NCBI RefSeq assembly: GCF_947378715.1
Contig: NZ_CANCLE010000091.1
Span: 1-16,021 of the forward strand
Direction of reading: 5' to 3'
Source of the DNA: Phenylobacterium aquaticum
GTDB lineage: Bacteria; Pseudomonadota; Alphaproteobacteria; Caulobacterales; Caulobacteraceae
Length of the DNA stretch: 16,021 nucleotides
The notes below the pieces were generated by a model, which was not told where the DNA came from, made no database searches, and saw nothing but the letters and a program-made list of their open reading frames with translations. Positions 6,466 to 13,757 of this stretch are shown piece by piece (the first letter of the stretch is position 1; every line of letters starts with the position of its first letter). Both the position numbers and the translations under genes were made by a program.

Positions 6466-8754
6466 GTGAGTGGTGTTTTCGGAACAGGGCTGGAGCTTGA
6501 CCTCGCGGCCCTGGCGGTCCGGGTCGATCAAGGCCTGCTAACCTACTGGTTGGCGCTAAAACTACTGTTAGTTGTGGTCGCGGTTCTGATCTGCCTGTCC
6601 TCGACCGACGACCTGTTCATCGACATCTGCTACTGGCTGGAGCGCCTGACCCGGCCCATCCGCCGGTTCGGACGACGCAAGCCGTCGGAAGACCGCCTGA
6701 GGCTGAAGCCCGAGCAGCGCATCGCCATCATGGTCCCGGCCTGGCGCGAGGCCGAGGTGATCGCCGACATGTTGGTCAATACGATCAACGCCTTCGACTA
6801 CACCCGCTTCGACATCTTCGTCGGTGTCTATCAGAACGACGCGGACACCCGCCGCGAGGTGGAACGGGTGCAGAAATCGTTCCCCAATGTGCACTTGGCC
6901 GGGGTGGGCGCCGATGGCCCCACCTGCAAGGCCGACTGCCTGAACTGGATCCTGCGGGGCATAGCGGCGCGCGAGGCCGAGACCGGCGAGGTCTATGAGA
7001 TCTTCGCCATGCACGACGCCGAGGACGTGGTGCACCCGTTTGGCCTGCGGGTGATGAACTGGTTCATCGAGGGCGCCGGCATGATCCAGCTGCCGGTGCT
7101 GTCGATGAACCGCCGCTGGAACCAGTGGGTCGCCTGTCACTATCTCGATGAGTTCGCAGAGTTCCACACCAAGGACCTGCCGGTCCGCGCCCTGCTCAGC
7201 CGCATGACCCCCTCGGCCGGGGTGGCGACAGCCTTCAGCCGCGAAGCCATGCAGGCGCTCAGCGAGGAGCGCGGCGGCCAGGTGTTCAACACCGCCAGCC
7301 TGACCGAGGACTATGATGTCGGCCATCGACTGAAGGCGCTCGGCTTCTGCTCCGACTTCATCCGCTACTACGCCCGCACCGCGCGCTTCCGCCCGGCCTG
7401 GTTCCGCAAGGGTCAGGTGCGGACCCTCAGGCGAGAGCTGGTGGCCACCAAGGAATTCTTCCCCCACACCTGGAACACCAGCGTCCGCCAGAAGGCCCGC
7501 TGGATGCTGGGCATCTCCTATATGGGCTGGGCGCAGCTGGGCTGGTTCGGCGACCTGGCCAATCGCTACTTCCTGTTCCGCGATCGCAAGGCGCTGTTCA
7601 CGGCGCCGGTGGGGGCGTTGGCCTATCTGATCCTGATCAGCGTCCTGGTCATCGTCGGGCTCTCGCCGGTCTGGCCCGCCGCCCGCGACCTGCCGCCGCT
7701 GATCGATCAGCCCTGGGTGCGGACCCTGCTGATCCTCAACGCCCTGTTCCTGCTGAACCGCGTCCTGCACCGCGCCTGGTTCACTGCCCGCGCCCACGGC
7801 CTGGGCTTCGCCTGGCTGAGCCCGGTGCGGATCGTGGTCTCCAACCTGATCGGCTTCGCCGCCTTTGGCCGTTCCATGCGGCTGTTCATCGGCCATCTGA
7901 TCACCGGCCGGCCCATCGCCTGGGACAAGACCCAGCACGCCTTCCCCGGCCTGGAGCAGTTGCGCCACCGCGGCACCCGCCTGGGCGAGTTGCTGCGCCA
8001 CTGGAACCAGGTCAGCGCCGATGACCTGCACACCGCCCTGATCGTCCAGAAGACCCGCTATCGACCGCTTGGCCTGTTGCTGGTCGAGCGTCGGGCGGTG
8101 ACCGAGGAGGCCCTGGCGGCGGCCTTCGCCGAACAGGCCGGCAGCCAGTCGATCGCCCTGGATGTCATGAAGGTCGAACCGCGCCTGCTGCACCTGATGA
8201 CCGCGCGGCAGGCCGCCCGGTTCCGCGCCGTGCCGGTCGCCCGCCGCGACGGCGTCACCCAGGTCGCCCTGGCCGAGCCCCTCGACAAGTCCGCCCGCGC
8301 CGCCCTTGAGGCCCTGCTCGCCCCGCGCAACGGCCAGCGGGTCGCCTATGTCTATGCGCCGCTCAGCGACATCGCCTTCGCGCTGCGGTTCGGCTGGAAG
8401 GATGGGGCGCTCAGCGCCGCGCACGCCGCCATGGACCGGCTGGTGGATCGCGGCGCCCTGCACGCCGCCGACGCCGCCAAGGTCTGGAGCGCCGCGCGTC
8501 GACCCCAGGTGCTGCTCGGCGATCTGCTGGTGCGCCAGGAGGCGATAGATCACCGTGCGCTCGCCGCCGCCCTGCCCGGCTTTTGGGGATCTCAGCAGCG
8601 GCTGGGAGAATATCTGCTGGAGCGCCGCCTGATCACCGAGGCCCAGCTTCACGCCGCCCTGGCGGCTCAGCCTGCGGGCATCCCCGACCTGCTGCAGACC
8701 GCGACCCGGCTCAAGCTGCTGGTCCCGGCGCCCCAGCTCATGGCCGCGGAATAG
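6466..8754 (+). CDS. nfrB: NfrB-like membrane glycosyltransferase with tandem c-di-GMP-binding MshEN domains
   Basis: With the GTG start this is a 762-aa inner-membrane protein (E. coli NfrB is similar in size). An N-terminal membrane helix (about 25-46) precedes a GT2 catalytic domain: IMVPAWREAEVI (88-99), the acidic HDAEDVVHP (183-191), the TEDYDVGHR base motif (280-288) and QKARW (342-346), the usual processive-synthase signature. Three more hydrophobic segments follow (about 379-400, 418-436, 449-472). The C-terminus holds two MshEN modules. Each is two 24-residue RLG..L..Q motifs with a 5-residue spacer, at 505-528/534-557 and 683-706/712-735. In E. coli, NfrB makes a ManNAc polymer under c-di-GMP control. 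The start is uncertain: GTG 6466 ends the palindrome CGAATATTCG, a TTG at 6418 is in frame, and neither has a good Shine-Dalgarno. The 3' end overlaps the convergent deacetylase by 17 bp. Confidence 0.82.
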   Translation: MSGVFGTGLELDLAALAVRVDQGLLTYWLALKLLLVVVAVLICLSSTDDLFIDICYWLERLTRPIRRFGRRKPSEDRLRLKPEQRIAIMVPAWREAEVIADMLVNTINAFDYTRFDIFVGVYQNDADTRREVERVQKSFPNVHLAGVGADGPTCKADCLNWILRGIAAREAETGEVYEIFAMHDAEDVVHPFGLRVMNWFIEGAGMIQLPVLSMNRRWNQWVACHYLDEFAEFHTKDLPVRALLSRMTPSAGVATAFSREAMQALSEERGGQVFNTASLTEDYDVGHRLKALGFCSDFIRYYARTARFRPAWFRKGQVRTLRRELVATKEFFPHTWNTSVRQKARWMLGISYMGWAQLGWFGDLANRYFLFRDRKALFTAPVGALAYLILISVLVIVGLSPVWPAARDLPPLIDQPWVRTLLILNALFLLNRVLHRAWFTARAHGLGFAWLSPVRIVVSNLIGFAAFGRSMRLFIGHLITGRPIAWDKTQHAFPGLEQLRHRGTRLGELLRHWNQVSADDLHTALIVQKTRYRPLGLLLVERRAVTEEALAAAFAEQAGSQSIALDVMKVEPRLLHLMTARQAARFRAVPVARRDGVTQVALAEPLDKSARAALEALLAPRNGQRVAYVYAPLSDIAFALRFGWKDGALSAAHAAMDRLVDRGALHAADAAKVWSAARRPQVLLGDLLVRQEAIDHRALAAALPGFWGSQQRLGEYLLERRLITEAQLHAALAAQPAGIPDLLQTATRLKLLVPAPQLMAAE

Positions 8755-10384
8755 TCGCCGGGTCGGGCGTCAGGCTCGACGGAGCCACGAACTGATAGCC
8801 CATCGCCTTGATCGGCGGCACGATCTGGGCCAGCTGGGTGGGCCCCAGATAGGCGTGGTAGAAGAAGCTCGCAAAGCCGTCGCGGACCACCAGATTGAGG
8901 CGCGCGGCCTCCACGATCTGCGCCGCCGTGCGACTGGTGTTGTGGTTGTAGCCCACCTGCTCGAGGTTCCCGAGATTCTCCGGGATCACCCACGAGCCGT
9001 ACACATCACGCAGCGGATAGGGGAAGAACTGGCCGTCCTGGCGCCGCGCATCCGGATGGCCCGAGAGCGTGCCCCGGAAATAGATCGCCCTGTCGTAGCG
9101 CAGGCCGAACCGGGTCTGGACCGCCGCATAGTCGGCGGCCGAGCCGGCATAGTGTGGAAATTCGAACATCCGGGGGGCGGGAAGTCCCGCCGCCGCCCAG
9201 ACGGCCAGGCCCTCGTCGATGCGTGACAGGGCCCACGGCGTGGAATCCTCGGCCAGCGGGCCGTCATAGCGGACATAGTTCTGGGCATCGACATGGGCCC
9301 GATAGAACTCGAAGTCGTCGCCGGTGATCGCGTCATAGGGATTGCGCAGCCGCCCCGCCTGATGGGTGTGGCCATGCATGATCAGGGTTCCGCCATGGGC
9401 GGCCATGTAGCGCAGGGCCGCCACCACCTTGGGGGCGTGGGCCAGATCGACATGCCGCGGCTTGCCGGTCTCAACGCCGAGCGGGTCGGCATAGGTGTCG
9501 ATCAAGGCCACGGAGAACGGAACCTGCTGGGCGTAGAGATAGTCGGCGATGGCCTTGAGCTTGGCGGGATCGGACGCCGGGCTGACATCCTCGATGCGGA
9601 TCAGGGCGCGATGCCGCTCCGGCGTCTTGGGCGCCACGAGGTCGAACATCAGGTCGGAGAGGATCAGATAGCGATCGGTCTCCGACATGTAGCTGAACGG
9701 GTTTTCGCCGATATAGGTCAGGTTGCCGGAGCGCACCGCCCAGGGAACCTCGCGCCCGCCGGCGCGCACGGCCTGGGCCACCACATCGACGCGGTCGGCA
9801 TGCTCGATCTTCAGGGCCGTGACCCCGCCATCGTCGGTCGGCTGGCGGGTCAGGACCACGCCCTTGTAGCGAACCTGGGCCACGGCGGCGGGGGGATCAT
9901 AGGCGGTCGGCAGCCAGCCGAAGCGGTCGGCGAAGTCCGGGGTGGCGCGGGCCAGCTGGTCGATGCCGTACTGCATCCAAAGCACCGGGCGCTGGGCGTG
10001 AGCGACAGCCTCCAGGAAGGGACGCGGCAGCTTTTCCTCGAAGGTCGAGCCGATGAAGATGGTGGCGGTGTGGCGGTCCAGGTCCCCGGGCGCAAAGGCG
10101 CTGACCGGCTTGGCCTCATAGGTCCCGAAGTGGCCGGCAAGATTGGCCGCGAAGATCGCGTAGAGCTCGCCCAAATCCCCCCAAGGCCCGGTGTTGGTGT
10201 AGAGGATCAGGGTGCTCGGCGCCGGCGCGGCGGGCGGCGCCAGACGCGGAACCGCCTCGGCGCTGGCCGGGTGTCGGCCTGCGGGCCGGCTCGGATCCAA
10301 CGCCGCGACCCCCGCCAGCAGGGCCACCAGGAAGACCAGGGCCCGTCCCCAGCGGGCCGGCTTCCTGCGACGAACCCGCGCCAT
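8738..10384 (-). CDS. Membrane-anchored DUF2334 polysaccharide deacetylase
   Basis: This 548-aa protein begins with Arg-rich residues and a single hydrophobic anchor (about 13-29). A Pro/Ala linker (about 31-56) follows, so the bulk should face the periplasm. Residues 57-255 form an N-terminal domain I do not recognise. From about 260 the DUF2334 carbohydrate-esterase-like fold is clear: RIEDVSP (263-269) with the catalytic/metal Asp, HGHTHQ (337-342) as metal-binding histidines, FEFPHYAGS (407-415) and FFYHAYLG (507-514). Family members are predicted to remove N-acetyl groups from polysaccharides. The ATG overlaps the wecB stop as ATGA, implying translational coupling. Its 3' end overlaps the NfrB-like gene on the other strand. 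A role in modifying the glycan made by that synthase is inferred from context only. Confidence 0.83.
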   Translation of the reverse strand: MARVRRRKPARWGRALVFLVALLAGVAALDPSRPAGRHPASAEAVPRLAPPAAPAPSTLILYTNTGPWGDLGELYAIFAANLAGHFGTYEAKPVSAFAPGDLDRHTATIFIGSTFEEKLPRPFLEAVAHAQRPVLWMQYGIDQLARATPDFADRFGWLPTAYDPPAAVAQVRYKGVVLTRQPTDDGGVTALKIEHADRVDVVAQAVRAGGREVPWAVRSGNLTYIGENPFSYMSETDRYLILSDLMFDLVAPKTPERHRALIRIEDVSPASDPAKLKAIADYLYAQQVPFSVALIDTYADPLGVETGKPRHVDLAHAPKVVAALRYMAAHGGTLIMHGHTHQAGRLRNPYDAITGDDFEFYRAHVDAQNYVRYDGPLAEDSTPWALSRIDEGLAVWAAAGLPAPRMFEFPHYAGSAADYAAVQTRFGLRYDRAIYFRGTLSGHPDARRQDGQFFPYPLRDVYGSWVIPENLGNLEQVGYNHNTSRTAAQIVEAARLNLVVRDGFASFFYHAYLGPTQLAQIVPPIKAMGYQFVAPSSLTPDPATIPRP

Positions 10385-11568
10385 CAGGCCACCCGGGCGT
10401 CGCTGTGCAGGGCCTGCTCGGCCAGACGGCCGCGGGCCTGGAGAGTCGCCCGGATCAGGCCGGCGATACGCCCAGCGGCGCGACCGTCGCCATAGGGGCT
10501 GCCGGCGCTGGCCATGCGCGCATAGGCTGCCGGATCATCCAGCAGCCGCTCAGCCTCGGCGATGATGGTGGGCGCGTGCGCCCCGACCAGCCGCGCCGTG
10601 CCGGCGGTGATCCCCTCCGGCCGCTCGGTCTTGTCGCGCAGCACCAGCACCGGCTTGGCCAGGGCCGGCGCCTCTTCCTGGACACCGCCGGAGTCGGTCA
10701 GGATCAGGTCGCAATGGGCCATGAGATGCAGGAAGGGCACATAGGTCTGGGGCGACATCAGCCGGATGTTGGGCTGGTCGCCAAGGCGGCCCATCACGCG
10801 GGTCACCTGGGGATTGGGATGGACCGGGGCCACGATCATCACGTCCGGGCGACGCGCCAGATGCTCCAGGGCCTGGGCGATCTGTTCCAGTCCGCCGCCG
10901 AAGTTCTCCCGCCGATGGGTGGTCGTCAGGATAATCCGCCGCCCCTTGGCCTCAGCCAGGATCTCCCGCACCTCAGCGGTCAGGTGGTCCAGCCGGTCCA
11001 TCTCGGCGAGGGTCAGATAGAGGGCGTCGATGACGGTGTTGCCGGTGACGTGGATGCTGTCGGCGCCGATATTCTCGCGGCGCAGATTGCCGGCGGCGAT
11101 CTCGGTCGGCGCGAAATGCAGGTCGGCGATCTGGCCCACCATCCGACGGTTGGCCTCCTCCGGCCAAGGATGGTGCAGGTCGCCCGATCTCAGCCCAGCC
11201 TCGACATGGGCCACGGGGATCCGACGATAGTGGGACGACAGGGCGCACATGGCCGCCGTGGTGGTGTCGCCCTGAACCACGACCATGTCCGGCTGGAGTT
11301 CATCCAGCACCTGGCCAAATCCGGTGAGCAGGGCGGCGGAGAGCGCATCCAGCCCCTGGCGCGGACGCATGACGTCCAGATCCACGTCCGGCGCGATGCC
11401 GGCGATCTCCAGGGCCTGGTCGAGAATCTGCCGGTGCTGGCCGGTGGCGCAGACCGTCACCCGCAGGTCGGGGTCGGCCTTCAAGGCGCGGATCACCGGG
11501 AACAGCTTGATGGCCTCTGGCCGCGTGCCCACGGCGACCACCACGCGCGGCCGCGCGCCGACGCTCAT
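10384..11568 (-). CDS. wecB: UDP-N-acetylglucosamine 2-epimerase (non-hydrolysing)
   Basis: This enzyme interconverts UDP-GlcNAc and UDP-ManNAc in the cytoplasm. Family motifs are complete: GTRPEAIKL near the N-terminus, TGQHRQ, VVQGDTTTA, HVEAGLRSGD, PWPEEANRR, THRRENFG, PVHPNP, TDSGGVQEEAP and LRDKTERPEG. The length of about 394 aa is normal. An in-frame GTG nine bases upstream (11577) would add three residues; neither start has a strong Shine-Dalgarno, and I prefer the ATG. It is the first gene of a two-gene operon with the DUF2334 deacetylase (ATGA overlap). It converges with an NfrB-like synthase; in E. coli, WecB supplies the UDP-ManNAc that NfrB needs. It could instead serve an O-antigen or capsule pathway encoded elsewhere. 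Confidence 0.94.
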   Translation of the reverse strand: MSVGARPRVVVAVGTRPEAIKLFPVIRALKADPDLRVTVCATGQHRQILDQALEIAGIAPDVDLDVMRPRQGLDALSAALLTGFGQVLDELQPDMVVVQGDTTTAAMCALSSHYRRIPVAHVEAGLRSGDLHHPWPEEANRRMVGQIADLHFAPTEIAAGNLRRENIGADSIHVTGNTVIDALYLTLAEMDRLDHLTAEVREILAEAKGRRIILTTTHRRENFGGGLEQIAQALEHLARRPDVMIVAPVHPNPQVTRVMGRLGDQPNIRLMSPQTYVPFLHLMAHCDLILTDSGGVQEEAPALAKPVLVLRDKTERPEGITAGTARLVGAHAPTIIAEAERLLDDPAAYARMASAGSPYGDGRAAGRIAGLIRATLQARGRLAEQALHSDARVA

Positions 11569-11746
11569 CGCTCGCACCCGTTGGACAAAGCCACCCCCGC
11601 CTCGATCCTGACCGCCAAACCCCCTTGGCCGCCATCGATGGACGCCCGCTACAGGTCGGGCGGTCCAATCAACACCATGTCGATGGGCCGGATAAAGGCA
11701 AGCACAGGTCGCTCTCTGGGCGAGTTGAATCCAAATTCAGAGCCTT

Positions 11747-11766
11747 GATGACAAGTATGCGTCATC
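11747..11766. repeat. Dyad GATGAC-N8-GTCATC
   Basis: Perfect 6-bp arms (11747-11752, 11761-11766) are separated by 8 bp. The centre-to-centre spacing of about 14 bp suits a dimeric regulator. No function is known. Confidence 0.4.
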
Positions 11767-11774
11767 TCGAATGG

Positions 11775-11818
11775 CCGACCAATTCCCCTATATATTGTAA
11801 AATGCAATGCATGGTCGG
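11775..11818. repeat. Inverted repeat CCGACCA / TGGTCGG
   Basis: Perfect 7-bp arms (11775-11781, 11812-11818) flank a 30-nt AT-rich loop containing CTATATATTG and the palindrome ATGCAATGCAT. If transcribed, it would fold as a long stem-loop. As DNA, the AT-rich centre could be a promoter core flanked by two operator halves. Confidence 0.4.
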
Positions 11819-11841
11819 AGCCGAGCGCCTTCATCAACCTA

Positions 11842-11872
11842 GGTTTTCAGGAACTGTCCGGTATTGAAAACC
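11842..11872. repeat. Inverted repeat GGTTTTCA / TGAAAACC
   Basis: Perfect 8-bp arms (11842-11849, 11865-11872) enclose 15 nt in which GGA (11850-11852) and TCC (11857-11859) can pair as a nested stem. It is followed by CCCATTTTGGG. This is a candidate operator or structured RNA element. Confidence 0.45.
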
Positions 11873-11923
11873 CATTTTGGGGATATAAACCCTGGGGCTC
11901 TGGAAGGACTACGCGGTGCGCAT

Positions 11924-11951
11924 TTATCGACATAACGCATGTCATTATATT
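11924..11951 (+). promoter_or_regulatory. Candidate promoter and operator for the dehalogenase gene
   Basis: TTATCG (11924-11929) and TATATT (11946-11951) are 16 bp apart and would start transcription about 25 bp before the ATG. Between them lies a perfect dyad GACAT-N5-ATGTC (11929-11943), a plausible repressor site inside the promoter. The match to a sigma-70 consensus is moderate. Confidence 0.35.
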
Positions 11952-11954
11952 AGG

Positions 11955-11974
11955 CTGGTGAGGCGCTTCACCAG
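11955..11974 (+). promoter_or_regulatory. Hairpin overlapping the dehalogenase ribosome-binding site
   Basis: CTGGTGA (11955-11961) and TCACCAG (11968-11974) are perfect complements around the 6-nt loop GGCGCT. The Shine-Dalgarno AGGA (11973-11976) shares its first two bases with the right arm, and the ATG is at 11984. In mRNA the stem would partly hide the ribosome site; as DNA it could be an operator near the transcription start. Confidence 0.45.
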
Positions 11975-11983
11975 GACACTCCG

Positions 11984-12991
11984 ATGACCGACATCCTGAC
12001 CACGGCCGACGGCGTCAGCTTTCTGCGGGCTCCGGACACGAACTTCGCGGACATGCCGGACTTCGACCACGCGTCGCGCCACCTCGAATTCCAGGGGCTG
12101 AGGCTGGCCTATGTGGATGCGGGTCCTCGGGACGGGCCCGTCGCCTTGCTGATGCACGGCATGCCGACCTGGAGTTTCCTCAACCGGCACATCATCGCCC
12201 GCCTGGTCGCCGAGGGCTGGCGCTGCATCGCCGCCGACCACATCGGCTTCGGGCGTTCAGACAAGGTGATGGATGACGGCTGGTATTCCATCGCCCGCCA
12301 CGTCGCCGCCCACCGCGCCCTGATCGAGGCGCTGGACCTGACCGACGTGACGCTCTTCGTCCAGGACTGGGGCGGCCCCATCGGCCTGGCCCAGGCCGCG
12401 ACCCTGCCGGAGCGGTTTACGCGCCTGGTGATCCTGAACACCTGGCTGCATCACGAGGGCTACGACTACACCCCGGCGCTGCGCCAGTGGAACGGCCAGT
12501 GGCAGACCGACGGCTTGTTTGGCGTCAACATCCCGCAGCCCCTGTCGATCGGCTGGTTCATGATGCTGCCACTCGGCGGCATGCAACCGCGCGACCTGTT
12601 CGCCATCATCCAGTCCGGCCTCCATCCGGACCTGAGCGCCGCAGATGCAGCGGTGCGGCGGGCCTATGATGCGCCGTTCGAAGGCCTCGGCCGGGCTGGC
12701 ATGGCCGGGCCGCGCCGCTTCCCGCTGAGCCTGCCCTTCGACAACCCGACGGGCGGGGCGGCGGCCGAGCAGGCGGTCTGGTTCGAGACCCTCAAGGCCT
12801 GGACGAAGCCGGTGCATTTCATCTGGGGCGGGACCGACGCGGTGTTCACCGAAGCCTGGGGTCGCGAATGGGCCAGCCTCTATCCGCAGGCGAGCTTCGA
12901 CCTGATCCCGGACGCCGGGCACTTCCTGCAAGACACCCACGGCCGCGAGATCGCCGACATCTTCCTGCGCCGCCTCGCGGAGCAAGGCTGA
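11984..12991 (+). CDS. Haloalkane dehalogenase-like alpha/beta hydrolase
   Basis: This 335-aa protein has the layout of subfamily-I haloalkane dehalogenases such as DhlA. An N-terminal RAPDTNFADMPDF segment and YVDAGP precede the oxyanion motif HGMPTW (58-63). The nucleophile elbow is VQDWGG, with Asp128 followed by the halide-binding-type Trp129. The cap region is Trp-rich (about 150-250), the likely acid is Asp285 in FIWGGTDAVF, and His313 is in AGHFLQD. The oxyanion position has Met where DhlA has Glu. The expected reaction is hydrolysis of a carbon-halogen bond to an alcohol in the cytoplasm. Substrate cannot be told, and many family members have unknown natural substrates. AGGACA before the ATG supports the start. 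It is the first gene of a plus-strand cluster, with regulatory dyads upstream. Confidence 0.85.
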   Translation: MTDILTTADGVSFLRAPDTNFADMPDFDHASRHLEFQGLRLAYVDAGPRDGPVALLMHGMPTWSFLNRHIIARLVAEGWRCIAADHIGFGRSDKVMDDGWYSIARHVAAHRALIEALDLTDVTLFVQDWGGPIGLAQAATLPERFTRLVILNTWLHHEGYDYTPALRQWNGQWQTDGLFGVNIPQPLSIGWFMMLPLGGMQPRDLFAIIQSGLHPDLSAADAAVRRAYDAPFEGLGRAGMAGPRRFPLSLPFDNPTGGAAAEQAVWFETLKAWTKPVHFIWGGTDAVFTEAWGREWASLYPQASFDLIPDAGHFLQDTHGREIADIFLRRLAEQG

Positions 12992-13044
12992 TCTCAGCGC
13001 CGTTCGCCCGCATGACCACGACGTCCATCCGCGCCGAGCTCGTA

Positions 13045-13068
13045 TTGACATACACAATGCCATTTGTG
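13045..13068 (+). promoter_or_regulatory. TTGACA box with CACAA-N6-TTGTG dyad
   Basis: In the 106-bp gap before the next gene, a consensus -35 TTGACA (13045-13050) is followed by a perfect dyad CACAA (13053-13057) / TTGTG (13064-13068). The dyad would sit between -35 and -10, where a TetR-type repressor could block transcription. No clear -10 is seen at 16-18 bp. It suggests that the two downstream genes have their own control. Confidence 0.4.
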
Positions 13069-13097
13069 AGCGTGCGTCTACGCAAGGGAGGCTTGGG

Positions 13098-13736
13098 ATG
13101 GACAGTTTCTGGGTCTGGGGCATGGCCCTGGCGGCCTATGGCCTGTTCCTTGCCTGGTACGTCAATTGGCGCGGTCCTCTGAAACCGCAGGAGATCGACG
13201 ATCTCATGGCGCGGATCACCGCGCACAATCCCGATGCCGGTCGCAACGATCCCGCCGTGGTGCGCCATTTCCTGGAGGGCGATGATGGTCGGGAGTTTTT
13301 CATGCTCAACCTAGTCAGGGTGGCCTCCACCGAGGTCGCCGATCCCCTGACCGGCCAGATGCGTCCGGCCCGCGCTGTGATGGATGGCTACACCAGGATG
13401 TTTCTCCCCGCCCTTTTCCGGCGCGGCGGCCACCCGGCCATCGCCGCCCGCAAGATCGGGCCCTATTTCGACGCCTGGGGGGTCGAGCCTGATCCGGAAT
13501 GGACCCTGGTCGGCTACATGCGCTACCGCAGTCGGCGGGACCTGGCGATCCTGGTCGCCGATCCCCGCTTCGGCGGCGCCCACGATTTCAAGTTCGCGGC
13601 CATGCCCCAGACCTTCTCCTTTCCGACCCGGCCAGTGATCATGGCGCTCGCCAGCCCCAAGCTCTGGCTCGGACTGGCGATCGCACTGATCGCGGCGCTG
13701 ACCCAGATCGCCCTGCTGCTCGTCGCGGTCGACTGA
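13098..13736 (+). CDS. Membrane-anchored protein with DUF1330-like core, function unknown
   Basis: This 212-aa protein has hydrophobic helices at both ends (about 4-22 and 187-210) and a soluble middle. The core reads FFMLNLVRV (67-75), then a Tyr/Phe-rich segment with RRGGHP (108-113). GPYFDAWG (121-128) and WTLVGYMRYRSRRDL (135-149) follow, then LVADPRF, HDFKFAAMP and FSFPT. This order resembles ferredoxin-like alpha/beta-barrel proteins of the DUF1330/EthD kind, usually soluble and about 100 aa, here with added membrane anchors. I do not recognise a specific function. AAGGGAGG (13084-13091) lies 6 nt before the ATG, a strong start. It is 106 bp after the dehalogenase and 21 bp before the next gene, so it is clearly co-transcribed with the latter. 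Confidence 0.75.
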   Translation: MDSFWVWGMALAAYGLFLAWYVNWRGPLKPQEIDDLMARITAHNPDAGRNDPAVVRHFLEGDDGREFFMLNLVRVASTEVADPLTGQMRPARAVMDGYTRMFLPALFRRGGHPAIAARKIGPYFDAWGVEPDPEWTLVGYMRYRSRRDLAILVADPRFGGAHDFKFAAMPQTFSFPTRPVIMALASPKLWLGLAIALIAALTQIALLLVAVD

Positions 13737-13757
13737 ACCCCACCCGGAGGACACCCC

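Larger units (their letters stand above)
11569..11983. other. Inverted-repeat-rich divergent intergenic region
   Basis: This spacer of about 415 bp separates divergent wecB and the dehalogenase gene. Its right half is distinctly richer in AT than the surrounding genes and I see no convincing coding frame. It holds at least five inverted repeats, listed separately, and the odd palindrome ATGCAATGCAT (11802-11812). wecB must be transcribed from here on the minus strand. TTGCAT followed by TATATA near 11810-11785 on that strand is a possible but poor promoter. An unannotated small RNA is possible but not shown. Confidence 0.5.

Noticed and set aside
6568..8652. Long minus-strand open frame (694 codons) opposite the NfrB-like gene
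   Set aside because: It has the same shadow composition, with no recognisable domain. The plus strand carries an intact glycosyltransferase and MshEN motifs.
11625..11867. 80-codon frame in the wecB-dehalogenase gap
   Set aside because: It has no Shine-Dalgarno, its composition is not protein-like, and it crosses several inverted repeats, so I treat the region as non-coding.
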